In this document: positions 43,233 through 50,887 of the stretch, piece after piece
How the letters are laid out: each line of letters begins with the position of its first letter
Numbering within the stretch: the first letter of the stretch is position 1
NCBI GenBank assembly: GCA_011525805.1
Contig: WYBR01000077.1
Coordinates: 1 to 54,132, forward strand
Reading direction: 5' to 3'
Length of the DNA: 54,132 nucleotides
DNA from: Vicinamibacteraceae bacterium
GTDB taxonomy: Bacteria; Planctomycetota; Phycisphaerae; Phycisphaerales; UBA5793
The notes under the pieces: generated by a model
The model's database searches: none
What the model was told of the DNA's origin: nothing
Seen by the model: the letters and a program-made list of their open reading frames with translations, nothing else
Made by a program: the position numbers and the translations under genes

Positions 43233-44300
43233 TCAACCTTCATCGAGGTTGGACTCCATCGTGCCCTTCCACTCTTCGAGGTTCTCGAGGTAGATGCTCG
43301 TGCCCTTGGCCACGCAGGTGAGCGGATCGTCGGCGACGCGGACGTCGAGGCCCGTCGCGTTGGCGATCACCACATCCAGCCCGCGCAGCAGCGCCCCGCC
43401 GCCGGCGAGGCAGATGCCGTTCTCAACCAGGTCGGCCGCAAGTTCCGGCTCGGCCCGCTCGAGCGTGCGGGTGACGGCCTCGATGATGGCGCTGATCGGC
43501 TCCTGGAGGGCTTCGCGGATCTCCTCGCTGGTGACGACGGTCTTGCGCGGCAGGCCGGCGATCATGTCGCGGCCGCGAACCTCCATCGTCACTTCCTCGC
43601 CCACCGGCGCCGCCGAGCCGATCTCGATCTTGATCCGCTCGGCGCTCTGCTCGCCGATCATCAGGTTGTAGGTCTTCTTCATGTGGTTGATGATCGCCTC
43701 GTCGAGATCATCGCCCGCGACGCGCACCGACTCGCACACCGCGATGTCGGCGAGCGACATGATGGCGACCTCCGTCGTGCCGCCGCCGATGTCCACGATC
43801 ATGCTCGCGGTCGGCTCGACGATCGGCAGCCCGGCGCCGATGCCCGCCGCCATCGGCTCTTCGACGAGATACACCCGCCGGGCGCCGGCGCGGATCGCCG
43901 AGTTGAGCACCGCCTGCTTTTCGACGGCGGTGATGCCAGAGGGAATCGCAATGACGACGCGCGGGCCGAGGATGTAGCGGGCCTTCCCGTTCACCTTGCG
44001 GATGAAGTAGGAGAGCATCGCCTCGGTGATCTCGAAGTCGCTGATGACGCCGTCCTTGAGCGGGCGGATGGCGGTGATGGAGCCGGGCGTCTTGCCGAGC
44101 ATCTCCTTGGCCATCCAGCCGACGGCGTTGCCGTTCTGGAGGACGCGGTTCGTGCCGCGCTTGACGGCGACGACGGAGGGCTCGTTGAGGACGATGCCCT
44201 CGCCCCGGACGCAGACGAGCGTATTGCACGTCCCGAGGTCGATGCCCATGTCAACGCTGAACCAGCCGAGGAGTTTGTCGAATGCCACGCTGATGGTCAT
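43233..44300 (-). CDS. mreB: Rod-shape-determining protein MreB
   Basis: This 355-aa bacterial actin has the phosphate-1 motif DMGIDLGTCNTLVCVRGEG, a connect region with RPLKDGVISDFEITEAML, phosphate-2 VDIGGGTTEVAIMSLADI, the adenosine motif LAGGGALLRGLD, and VVIAIPSGITAVEKQAV. It assembles into membrane filaments that guide peptidoglycan synthesis. Start ATG 44300 has AAGG immediately before it; an internal ATG (MGIDLGT) is the alternative. It leads the mreBCD operon. Confidence 0.94.
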   Translation of the reverse strand: MTISVAFDKLLGWFSVDMGIDLGTCNTLVCVRGEGIVLNEPSVVAVKRGTNRVLQNGNAVGWMAKEMLGKTPGSITAIRPLKDGVISDFEITEAMLSYFIRKVNGKARYILGPRVVIAIPSGITAVEKQAVLNSAIRAGARRVYLVEEPMAAGIGAGLPIVEPTASMIVDIGGGTTEVAIMSLADIAVCESVRVAGDDLDEAIINHMKKTYNLMIGEQSAERIKIEIGSAAPVGEEVTMEVRGRDMIAGLPRKTVVTSEEIREALQEPISAIIEAVTRTLERAEPELAADLVENGICLAGGGALLRGLDVVIANATGLDVRVADDPLTCVAKGTSIYLENLEEWKGTMESNLDEG

Positions 44301-44499
44301 CCTTCGAGGCAGGCGAGGGCCCCGGCCAAAGATCGAACAGCGCCTGTGGGCGACGGTCGGAGCGCACCATGCCCCCGACCCACCCTGTCTCAAGCATTTC
44401 GGCTCCGTTTCGCCCGGGCCTTGAGATTATAGGCCAATGCCCGTCCATTCCGGCGACCACGTCGGCCCGAAGGGCCGCGCCGGCGCGCCCTCAAGCCCT

Positions 44500-44844
44500 T
44501 CACCTCGCCTCGAAGAGCCGCTCGAACTCATCCTGCGGGACTTCCGTCAAACCAAATCGCTCGACCTGTTCGGCGGGGAGGCGCGACTGCGCTGTCGCCC
44601 CGACGTCCACGAACGCGGCCGCTACCTCGACGACTGACGTCGCCTCGGGAACGCGATACGCCACCGGCGCCCACGTTACCACGTACCAAGCCCCGCCGAG
44701 GCGGACGATCCAGAAACTGTTGCCGCGATCGGGCCAGACCGGACCGCGCTGGCGCGACACGACGATCTGCCGCCCGTTCTGCACGTATGAACAAAGGCCG
44801 CGGTCGCGCAAGGCGAGTTGGATCTGGTCTTCATCGTCAGTCAT
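44500..44844 (-). CDS. Small hypothetical protein
   Basis: This 114-aa protein is predicted alpha/beta: a short N-terminal helix (EDQIQLALRDRGLC), strands (RQIVVSRQRG, SFWIVRLGGAWYVVTWAPVAYRV) and a C-terminal helix (PQDEFERLFEAR*). It resembles small orphan proteins without a known family. The codon pattern supports translation. It is not obviously linked to the neighbouring mre or DinB genes. Confidence 0.55.
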   Translation of the reverse strand: MTDDEDQIQLALRDRGLCSYVQNGRQIVVSRQRGPVWPDRGNSFWIVRLGGAWYVVTWAPVAYRVPEATSVVEVAAAFVDVGATAQSRLPAEQVERFGLTEVPQDEFERLFEAR

Positions 44845-44978
44845 CGACCCGTCTTCATTCGCCCGAACTTGCGGACCAAAGCAGACCGCCCCACGACGAT
44901 CCGGTTGTTGATGGAAGAACGGCCGGCGTTGCTGTCTTCATGCGGCTCTCCACCCTTCGGATTCGCGGCGAGGCGGCT

Positions 44979-45488
44979 TCAACCCCTGCGCCGCTGATAC
45001 ATCAGCGCGTTGAAGTCGATGTCCCCTAACGTCACTCCCATCTGCCGCAGCATGTTCAGCGCCTGGGCGCGGTGGTGGACTTCGTGGAGGACGAGTTGGG
45101 TGAAGATGTCCATTGCGGAGGCGGTGATAACCGTCGGCGGTTGATCGTCGGTCAGCGCGGGATAGTCGATCGGCGCCTCCCAGTCGCGCACTGCCGCGAG
45201 CATGGTCCGCGTCTCCCGCGCTTGCGGTCCCCACTTCTCCTCGAGCACCGCGAATGACGGCGGCTGCTCATCCCGGATCGGCCATTGGCCATACGGCGGC
45301 ACCGTGCGCCGCTCGATCCGTTGAAGGTAGAACCACTCGCAGATCATCAGGTGCGTGAGCGTCCGCCCGAGCGTCCCGAGTCCGATGGAAAACTCGCGGG
45401 CGTACTGCTCGGCGCTGAGAGGGCGCACGACGTCGAAGACCTTGCCGCGGGCAAGGACGAGGTAGTCGTAGGTTCGCAGGACGTTCAT
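44979..45488 (-). CDS. DinB-family protein
   Basis: This 169-aa four-helix bundle of the DinB/YfiT superfamily has three His ligands of the usual nickel/zinc site: His in LTHLMICEW (helix 2) and HEVHHRAQALNMLRQMG (helix 4). Members act in thiol transfer (bacillithiol or mycothiol) or DNA damage responses; a specific role is not visible. The neighbouring SnoaL-like gene ends 6 bp upstream, so they are likely co-transcribed. Confidence 0.84.
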   Translation of the reverse strand: MNVLRTYDYLVLARGKVFDVVRPLSAEQYAREFSIGLGTLGRTLTHLMICEWFYLQRIERRTVPPYGQWPIRDEQPPSFAVLEEKWGPQARETRTMLAAVRDWEAPIDYPALTDDQPPTVITASAMDIFTQLVLHEVHHRAQALNMLRQMGVTLGDIDFNALMYQRRRG

Positions 45489-45494
45489 GGGCCA

Positions 45495-45965
45495 TTAAAT
45501 GCCGCTCATTCCGCCCGTTCCGCTCTTCCGCCCTTCCGCCCTTCCGCCCTTCCGCCGAGACCGCTGCAGGTCGTTGTACGCGAGGTGATGCAGATGCGTG
45601 TCGCAACCGTGGCGAAAGTGCGTGATGCGACCGGAGTCGTCGAAGCGCCAGACGTGCAGCTCATCCGTCTCGACGACGCGCCGGCCGGTCGCACGGACGG
45701 TCAGATTGATGTCAAGAAGCACGACGACGAGGCCCGACCCTTCGAGAAAGTCCTTCGGCTCCAAGTGCTGCATCTCCATCTCGGCGAGCGAGGCGAAGAA
45801 GCCCGCCACTTCCTCGCGACCGCGCCGCCGTCGGGGCCACGGGACGTTCATCGACGTCGGGCCGTACTCCCACCGCACATCGTCGGCCAGTTGGCAATGG
45901 ATCCACGCCACGTCGCCTCGGACGAACGCCGCGTGCACCTCCTGAATCGTGCTGACGTTGCTCAT
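45495..45965 (-). CDS. SnoaL/NTF2-like protein
   Basis: This 156-aa cone-shaped NTF2-like protein has an opening helix (VSTIQEVHAAFVRGDVAWIHCQL split), an ADDVRWEYG strand, GREEVAGFFASLAEMEM, and DELHVWRFDDSGRITHFRH. Family members include polyketide cyclases, ketosteroid isomerases and proteins of unknown role. The C-terminal ~20 residues (RRKGGRAEGRKS...) are encoded by the octanucleotide repeat and are unlikely to be part of the fold. ATG 45965 starts the conserved core. Confidence 0.8.
   Translation of the reverse strand: MSNVSTIQEVHAAFVRGDVAWIHCQLADDVRWEYGPTSMNVPWPRRRRGREEVAGFFASLAEMEMQHLEPKDFLEGSGLVVVLLDINLTVRATGRRVVETDELHVWRFDDSGRITHFRHGCDTHLHHLAYNDLQRSRRKGGRAEGRKSGTGGMSGI
45525..45556. 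repeat. Octanucleotide tandem repeat (CTTCCGCC x4)
   Basis: Four exact copies of CTTCCGCC lie inside the 3' end of the SnoaL-like gene, preceded by a diverged unit (CCGCTCTT). Because 8 is not a multiple of 3, gain or loss of a copy shifts the frame at the C terminus and the reading into the following gene. Confidence 0.8.
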
Positions 45966-46108
45966 CGGGCAATCCTCCCTCGATTGGCGCGAGGCGGCGC
46001 GAACGCTTCGAGCCCGACTCACGATCGGTCTCGACCGCCGGTTCGCGCAGGCTCAATTCACGCGTGCTGGAGCACGCGGCTGGTCGTCGGCTCCAGACGC
46101 TGGGCGCC

Positions 46109-47284
46109 TCACCTTAGCGCGGATTCAAGGTCGCGCCAGAGATCCTCGACGTTCTCGATGCCCACGCTCAGGCGGCAGAGATTGTCGTCGATTCCCAGCG
46201 CCTTGCGCTTGTCGGGCGGAACCGAGGCGTGCGTCATGATCGCCGGATGCTCGATGAGCGACTCGACCCCGCCGAGCGATTCAGCGAGCGAGAAGAGGTG
46301 CACGCGCTGGAGGAAGCGGCGCGAGTCGTTCAGGCCGCCCTTGAGCCAGATGGTGATCATCCCTCCGCCCGCCGGCTCGCCGCCGAGGCGCATCTGCTTC
46401 TGCGCCAGCGCGTGCTGCGGATGCGATTCAAGGCCCGGATAGACGATGCGCTCGACCCGCGGATGCGCTTCGAGGCGGGTGGCGATTTCGGCGGCGTTTC
46501 GGCAGTGCCGCTCCATGCGGATCGCCAGCGTCTTGATCCCGCGAAGCACGAGATACGAATCCATCGGACCGAGGATCGAGCCGATCGCGTTCTGCATGAA
46601 GCGCAGGCGCTCGGCGAGGTCGGGGCGGTTCGTGACGAGGATCCCCCCCACCGCGTCGCTGTGCCCGCCGAGGTACTTCGTCGCCGAGTGCATCGCGATG
46701 TCGAAGCCGAGTTCGAGCGGCCTCTGAAGAATCGGCGAGGCGAACGTGTTGTCGCACACCGTGATGAGGTTGTGCCGCCGGCCGATCGCGGCGACGGCCG
46801 CCAGATCGACGAGTTTGAGCGTCGGGTTCGTCGGCGTCTCGACCCAGATGAGTTTCGTGCGGTCGGTGATTGCGGCCTCGATGCGCTTCGGATCCGTCAT
46901 GTCCACGTAGGAAACCTTGAGACCCTGGCTGCGCTCGCGCACGCGCGTCATGAGCCGGTACGACCCGCCGTAGAGATCGTCCATGGCGATGACGTGCTCG
47001 CCCGAGTCGATGAGTTCGAGGCAGGTGGCCATCGAGGCGAGGCCGGAGGCGAATGCAAAGCCCCCGCCCGTGGCATCGCCGGCGACCTGCCCGCCCTCGA
47101 GCGAGGCGACGCAGCGCTCCAGTGCGTAGCGCGTGGGGTTGTGCGAGCGCGAGTACTCGAAGCCCTTGTGGACGCCGGGACTCTCCTGGACGTAGGTGCT
47201 CGAGAAACTGACGGGCGGCATGACGGCCCCGGTCGAAGACTCAGGCCGCTGCCCACCGTGGATGACTTTCGTTTCGAGGTTCAT
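46109..47284 (-). CDS. Cystathionine gamma-synthase/gamma-lyase-type PLP enzyme
   Basis: This 391-aa Cys/Met-metabolism PLP enzyme has YSRSHNPTRYALERCVASLEGG split over strand 1 and the phosphate-binding loop, AFASGLASMATCLELIDSGEHVIAMDDLYGGSYRL, the Asp/Tyr cofactor block VCDNTFASPILQRPL, and the PLP Lys in HSATKYLGGHSDAVGG. Both gamma-synthase and gamma-lyase share these. Because a cystathionine beta-synthase gene lies 0.6 kb upstream on the same strand, gamma-lyase (reverse transsulfuration, homocysteine to cysteine) is the likelier role. ATG 47284 has AAGGA upstream. Confidence 0.88.
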   Translation of the reverse strand: MNLETKVIHGGQRPESSTGAVMPPVSFSSTYVQESPGVHKGFEYSRSHNPTRYALERCVASLEGGQVAGDATGGGFAFASGLASMATCLELIDSGEHVIAMDDLYGGSYRLMTRVRERSQGLKVSYVDMTDPKRIEAAITDRTKLIWVETPTNPTLKLVDLAAVAAIGRRHNLITVCDNTFASPILQRPLELGFDIAMHSATKYLGGHSDAVGGILVTNRPDLAERLRFMQNAIGSILGPMDSYLVLRGIKTLAIRMERHCRNAAEIATRLEAHPRVERIVYPGLESHPQHALAQKQMRLGGEPAGGGMITIWLKGGLNDSRRFLQRVHLFSLAESLGGVESLIEHPAIMTHASVPPDKRKALGIDDNLCRLSVGIENVEDLWRDLESALR

Positions 47285-47312
47285 TTGTGTTCCTTGCAAT
47301 CGGATGCGATAG

Positions 47313-47353
47313 GTTCACCACAAAGGGCACGAAGGCACAAAGGGGGCACAAAG
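47313..47353 (+). repeat. Left 41-bp inverted repeat of GxxExxY cassette
   Basis: It begins GTTCACCACAAAGGGCACGA and continues with purine-rich AAGG/GGCAC blocks. It is 38 of 41 bases identical to the reverse complement of 47790-47830. It flanks the GxxExxY gene on the cystathionine-lyase side, 7 bp from that gene's stop. Confidence 0.85.
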
Positions 47354-47359
47354 AGCGGC

Positions 47360-47755
47360 TTAGAGAATCAGGCGGCGGATGCCTTCCTTAATACGGATGA
47401 CGTTGAAGTTGATAAGCAGAGCAAGCCGTAGACCGGTGATCCTCAGATACGTCAGCGTCTGGGCCTCGTGAATCGGGAGCAATGCTTCAACCGACTTCAG
47501 TTCGACAATGAGGTGGTTGTTGACGAGCACATCAGGTCGCAGGACCGTATCAAGCCGCTTGCCGTCATACACGATCGGCACCGGGTCCTGGACCGCAAAC
47601 GCGATGCCTGGCTTGCGAAGTTCGTGGCACAGGCAAGCCTCGTACACCCCCTCGATCAGTCCCGGGCCGAGTTTCCGGTGAACTGTCAGCGCGCAGTCCA
47701 CCACCTGCCGTGCCGACTCCTCCACCGCCGGGTCGAGCGGTTCGTACACGCTCAT
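47360..47755 (-). CDS. GxxExxY-family protein
   Basis: This 131-aa protein of the GxxExxY family has RKLGPGLIEGVYEACLCHEL carrying the motif, DPVPIVYDGKRLDTVLRPDVLVNNHLIVELKSVEAL split in the core (a PD-(D/E)xK-nuclease-like arrangement with Asp and ELK), and LRLALLINFNV near the C terminus. Such genes are frequent inside mobile or horizontally transferred segments. The 41-bp inverted repeats on each side, and its position between two genes of one pathway, support insertion as a unit. Nuclease activity is predicted from fold only. Confidence 0.87.
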   Translation of the reverse strand: MSVYEPLDPAVEESARQVVDCALTVHRKLGPGLIEGVYEACLCHELRKPGIAFAVQDPVPIVYDGKRLDTVLRPDVLVNNHLIVELKSVEALLPIHEAQTLTYLRITGLRLALLINFNVIRIKEGIRRLIL

Positions 47756-47789
47756 TGGTCCTTCTCCATGCTCATCCCACTTGATCTCC

Positions 47790-47830
47790 CTTCGTGCCCC
47801 CTTCGTGCCTTCGTGCTCTTTGTGGTGAAC
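47790..47830 (+). repeat. Right 41-bp inverted repeat of GxxExxY cassette
   Basis: It ends TTCGTGCTCTTTGTGGTGAAC. Its reverse complement matches the left repeat at 47313-47353 in 38 of 41 positions. It lies 34 bp before the start of the GxxExxY gene and 16 bp from the stop of the cystathionine beta-synthase gene. Confidence 0.85.
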
Positions 47831-47846
47831 GTTGGGCGTGGACCCG

Positions 47847-49238
47847 TCACGACTGCACCGACTGCCTTCTCAGGTAGGTCAGCAGGTCGATCTGGGTGAT
47901 CAGGCCGTAGTAGTTGTCCTTGTCCGCGATCAGCGCCACCTTGCTCGCGCGGAAGATCGGCACCAGTTCGCGCACGTTGGCGCTCGGCGGCAGCGTCTCA
48001 AGACGCGTCACCATGAACGCCTCGACCGGCCTCTTGAAGTTCGCAAAGTCAGTGTTCACTGCGAGCAGCAGGTCGGACTCGTCGATGATGCCGACGATCT
48101 TCCCCTCGCGGATCACCGGCACCTGGCTGATGCTGTAGAGTTTCATGCGCCCGTGGGCGACGGCGAGCGTATCGGTCGGCGAGACGGTGAAGTCCTCCTG
48201 GTCGAGGTGGCGGCGCTGGATGAGGTCGCGCAGATCGCCGTACTCCGGCCGCCGGATGAAGCCGTTCTCGATCATCCACGAATCCGAGAACATCTTGTTG
48301 AGGTACTTGTTGCCCGTGTCGCACACGAGGACGCAGACGCGCTGCGGCGTGGTCTGCTCGCGGCAGTACTTGAGCGCCCCGGCGAGAAGCGTGCCCGAAG
48401 AAGACCCCGCGAAGACGCCCTCCGTGCGCAGCAGGTGGCGCGCGGCATGAAACGCCTCCGCGTCCGTCACTTCATACGCGTGCGTCACCAGGTCGAGATC
48501 GAGGATCGAAGGCACGAAGTCTTCGCCGATGCCTTCAACGAGCCACGAGCCGGGCTCGATCATCTTGCCGGTGTTCACGAGCGGCGCGAGGACCGAACCT
48601 TTCGGGTCGGCGAGTACGATGCTTATCTTGGGATTGCGCTCTTTCAGGTATCGACCCGTGCCGGTGAGGGTGCCGCCGGAGCCCACGCCGAAGACCACGG
48701 CATCGACGTTGCCGCCCAACTGCTCCCAGATCTCCGGCCCGGTGGTCTCGTAGTGGGCCTGCGCGTTGGCGGGGTTGCCGAACTGATTGACGTAGAAGCC
48801 CCCCTCCTTTTCCGCGATGCGCTGGGCGAGGTCCTGGTAGTAGTCGGGATGCCCCTTGGCGACGTCGGAGCGGGTGAGCACGACCTGCGCCCCGAGGGCC
48901 TTGAGGTGGTCGATCTTCTCCTGACTCATCTTGTCGGGCATGACAACCTTGACGCGGTAGCCGCGAAGCGTGCCGATCATGGCCAGGGCGATGCCGGTGT
49001 TGCCCGCCGTGGCCTCGACGATCAGCCCGCCTGGCTTGAGCCGGCCGTCGCGCTCGGCGGCGTCGATCATGCTCCGCCCCATGCGGTCCTTGACGGAGCC
49101 GCCGGGGTTCATGAACTCGAGTTTGCCGAAGAGGCGGCAAGGCCCCGTATCGAGGCGGCGGAACTCGAGCATCGGCGTGTTGCCGATCATCTCAAGCACA
49201 TCGCTGTACACCGGCGCGCGAGGGGGTGTGGTGCTCAT
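47847..49238 (-). CDS. Cystathionine beta-synthase with CBS domain pair
   Basis: This 463-aa enzyme condenses serine (or acetylserine) with homocysteine, or acts as a cysteine synthase. The PLP domain (~1-320) has MIGNTPMLEF, the PLP Lys in NPGGSVKDRMGRS, EATAGNTGIALAMIG, GVGSGGTLTGTGRYLKE, and GVFAGSSSGTLLAGAL. The C-terminal CBS pair (~340-455; VSPTDTLAVAHGRMKLYSISQVPVI split, DESDLLLAV) senses adenosyl ligands. No haem-binding N-terminal extension is seen. ATG 49238 is clear. It is the first gene of the reverse transsulfuration pair, separated from it by the GxxExxY cassette. Confidence 0.92.
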   Translation of the reverse strand: MSTTPPRAPVYSDVLEMIGNTPMLEFRRLDTGPCRLFGKLEFMNPGGSVKDRMGRSMIDAAERDGRLKPGGLIVEATAGNTGIALAMIGTLRGYRVKVVMPDKMSQEKIDHLKALGAQVVLTRSDVAKGHPDYYQDLAQRIAEKEGGFYVNQFGNPANAQAHYETTGPEIWEQLGGNVDAVVFGVGSGGTLTGTGRYLKERNPKISIVLADPKGSVLAPLVNTGKMIEPGSWLVEGIGEDFVPSILDLDLVTHAYEVTDAEAFHAARHLLRTEGVFAGSSSGTLLAGALKYCREQTTPQRVCVLVCDTGNKYLNKMFSDSWMIENGFIRRPEYGDLRDLIQRRHLDQEDFTVSPTDTLAVAHGRMKLYSISQVPVIREGKIVGIIDESDLLLAVNTDFANFKRPVEAFMVTRLETLPPSANVRELVPIFRASKVALIADKDNYYGLITQIDLLTYLRRQSVQS

Positions 49239-49334
49239 GGCGCATCGTAGCGGGTCGGGGTGGAAGAAAGTGAGTTACCGGCCTGAACGGTCGGCGTGCG
49301 GGCTGCTCACAACAGGGCCCCCCCCGATCAGGCC

Positions 49335-49363
49335 TTGACAGCCGGGCTGAAGTCCGTTAGTTT
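49335..49363 (+). promoter_or_regulatory. Possible promoter of the secreted-protein gene
   Basis: TTGACA (49335-49340) is followed after 17 bases by TAGTTT (49358-49363), which agrees with TATAAT only at the key TA...T positions. It lies about 90 bp before the ATG of the following gene. Confidence 0.4.
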
Positions 49364-49450
49364 CTCTGTCATCGGTCGGCAGGAGTTCCGTGTCTGCCGA
49401 TGGATTCCCGACACCCAGGTGTCCACACATTCGAGAGAAGGAGAGTTCAG

Positions 49451-50332
49451 ATGATCAGGTACCTGCTCGCAGGCAGCATTCTGGCGGGGGCGGCTTCCGG
49501 AGCCGCGGCCCAGGTCGTTCAACTCACCGCCATCGACTCCAAGTGCATCAGTCCGGGCGGCGGCAACTGGAATGACAACCGCTTCCGCGCCTACTGGAGC
49601 GGCGACTGGGTCGATGGATTCGTCAAGTTCGACACCAGTGCGATTCCCGACGGCTCGCAGATCGTCTCGATGAGTCTCAGGACGTTCCACGAGGAGGGCT
49701 TCGGAAACCCCCTCAACAATCCGCAAGTGCGGCTCTACAGGGTCGCAGACGACTCATGGTCGCGTGGCCCGACGAATCCGCACCCGGGTCTCAACGAGAC
49801 GCTCACTCCGGTGCACAGCGGCTTCCCCTCCGGCAACCTCGTACCGTGGGACTGGGAGATCGACGTGAGCGCCGCCGACTGGTCTCAGGACCTCGCCGAT
49901 GATCGGCTCTCGATCTGCATGCGCAATGTGCAGACGTCGTACAGTTACGTCTACTGGTACGGCAGCGATGCAAATCCGGCGCCGCCCGTGCTCACGGTCG
50001 AATACTCGGGTGGCGGCGCCTTCCTCCGCATCACGGGAGATTGCCCAGGCCGCATTACCGTCTCGTGGTCCGGCGCCACCCCCAGCCGGCCGATGGGCAT
50101 CGTCCTCGCCAACAGCACCGGCAACTTCATCGTCCCCGGAGGCGTGTGCGGCGGAACCCAACTCGGACTGAGCGGCAGCGGTCTGCAACTCGTGTACACG
50201 GGAAACACGGGCGCGAACGGCTCCGGTCAGGTCAGCAGCAACGCCGGGACAGCGGCGTGCGGCAAGTACCTCCAGATGGTGATCGCCGACGGCAGCCCCT
50301 GCGATACCACTAACGTCGTGCAAATCCCGTAG
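49451..50332 (+). CDS. Secreted protein, DNRLRE-like plus conserved C-terminal domain
   Basis: This 293-aa protein starts at ATG 49451 after AAGGAGAG. A signal peptide (1-~21, ILAGAASGAAAQ) precedes a beta-sandwich-like domain (~22-195) with DNRFRAYWSGDWVDGFVKFDTSAIP, a DNRLRE/disaggregatase-type opening split over two strands, and SYVYWYGSDANPAPPVLTVEYS. The last ~90 residues (LRITGDCPGRITVSWSGATP ... TNVVQIP*) are a conserved module with three cysteines that also ends the protein at 1-233. It may be a surface-attachment or adhesion domain. The function is not known. Confidence 0.78.
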   Translation: MIRYLLAGSILAGAASGAAAQVVQLTAIDSKCISPGGGNWNDNRFRAYWSGDWVDGFVKFDTSAIPDGSQIVSMSLRTFHEEGFGNPLNNPQVRLYRVADDSWSRGPTNPHPGLNETLTPVHSGFPSGNLVPWDWEIDVSAADWSQDLADDRLSICMRNVQTSYSYVYWYGSDANPAPPVLTVEYSGGGAFLRITGDCPGRITVSWSGATPSRPMGIVLANSTGNFIVPGGVCGGTQLGLSGSGLQLVYTGNTGANGSGQVSSNAGTAACGKYLQMVIADGSPCDTTNVVQIP

Positions 50333-50375
50333 AGGCACGCCGTACTCCGCGTCGCCCCGACAACGGACAGGCAAA

Positions 50376-50409
50376 GACAGGGACGGCCCCGGTTGGGACC
50401 GTCCCTGTC
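50376..50409. terminator. Strong hairpin between convergent genes
   Basis: GACAGGGACGG (50376-50386) pairs perfectly with CCGTCCCTGTC (50399-50409), an 11-bp stem with a 12-base loop. It lies between the stop of the secreted-protein gene and the end of clpS on the other strand, so it could serve both. No T tract follows. Confidence 0.6.
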
Positions 50410-50431
50410 ACTTCCCGCGTCTCGTCCTCCG

Positions 50432-50815
50432 TCAATCCCGTCCGCTGCGATCACCAATCTCATCCGACCATGCCGGCTCGATCGTCGCCGTCATGGAGCC
50501 TTTGCAGCGATCGAGCAGCGGGTCGGCGCCGTAGGCCGTGATCTGGTCGCGCTTGAACTCGGCCCGCTCCTTGTGGCAGGTCTCGCAGATGACCCGGCCG
50601 CGGCTGTCCACGATCTGCGCCATGAGGAAACTCTCCTCGAACCCCTTGGCGAAGAGGTTCTGGAGCAGTTCCATGACGTAGGGGTAGGTGTGGTCGTTGT
50701 CGTCGTGGAGGACGACGTGCCAGAGCGTCGGCTGCTTCGGCTTGCGCTTCGGGTCAACCTTGGGCGCCGGCCGCGTCTTCGTCTCGGTGCGTTCGATGGT
50801 CGCGGTGTCGCTCAT
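50432..50815 (-). CDS. clpS: ATP-dependent Clp protease adaptor ClpS
   Basis: This 127-aa adaptor delivers N-degron substrates to ClpAP. The ClpS core is WHVVLHDDNDHTYPYVMELLQNLF, with the conserved Asn-Asp-x-x-T-x-x-Y-V, then FLMAQIVDSRGRVICETCHKERAEFKRDQI split in the second half. The His residues VVLHDDN, and the ERAEFKRDQI helix that binds ClpA, are present. The N-terminal ~25 residues are Lys/Arg/Pro-rich and disordered. ATG 50815 begins MSDTATIERTET. ClpA is not in the window. Confidence 0.88.
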   Translation of the reverse strand: MSDTATIERTETKTRPAPKVDPKRKPKQPTLWHVVLHDDNDHTYPYVMELLQNLFAKGFEESFLMAQIVDSRGRVICETCHKERAEFKRDQITAYGADPLLDRCKGSMTATIEPAWSDEIGDRSGRD

Positions 50816-50887
50816 ACGTTGAGCGTATGCCGGAAGGGGGCGCGGCACAAGCCCCTCTCGACCGGGGTGACTCAACTACAGTCTATC

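Noticed and set aside
47313-47830. Possible CRISPR or terminator pair
   Set aside because: There are only two inverted copies, not direct repeats with spacers, and 41 bp is too long and purine-rich for a terminator stem. An inserted cassette explains it better.
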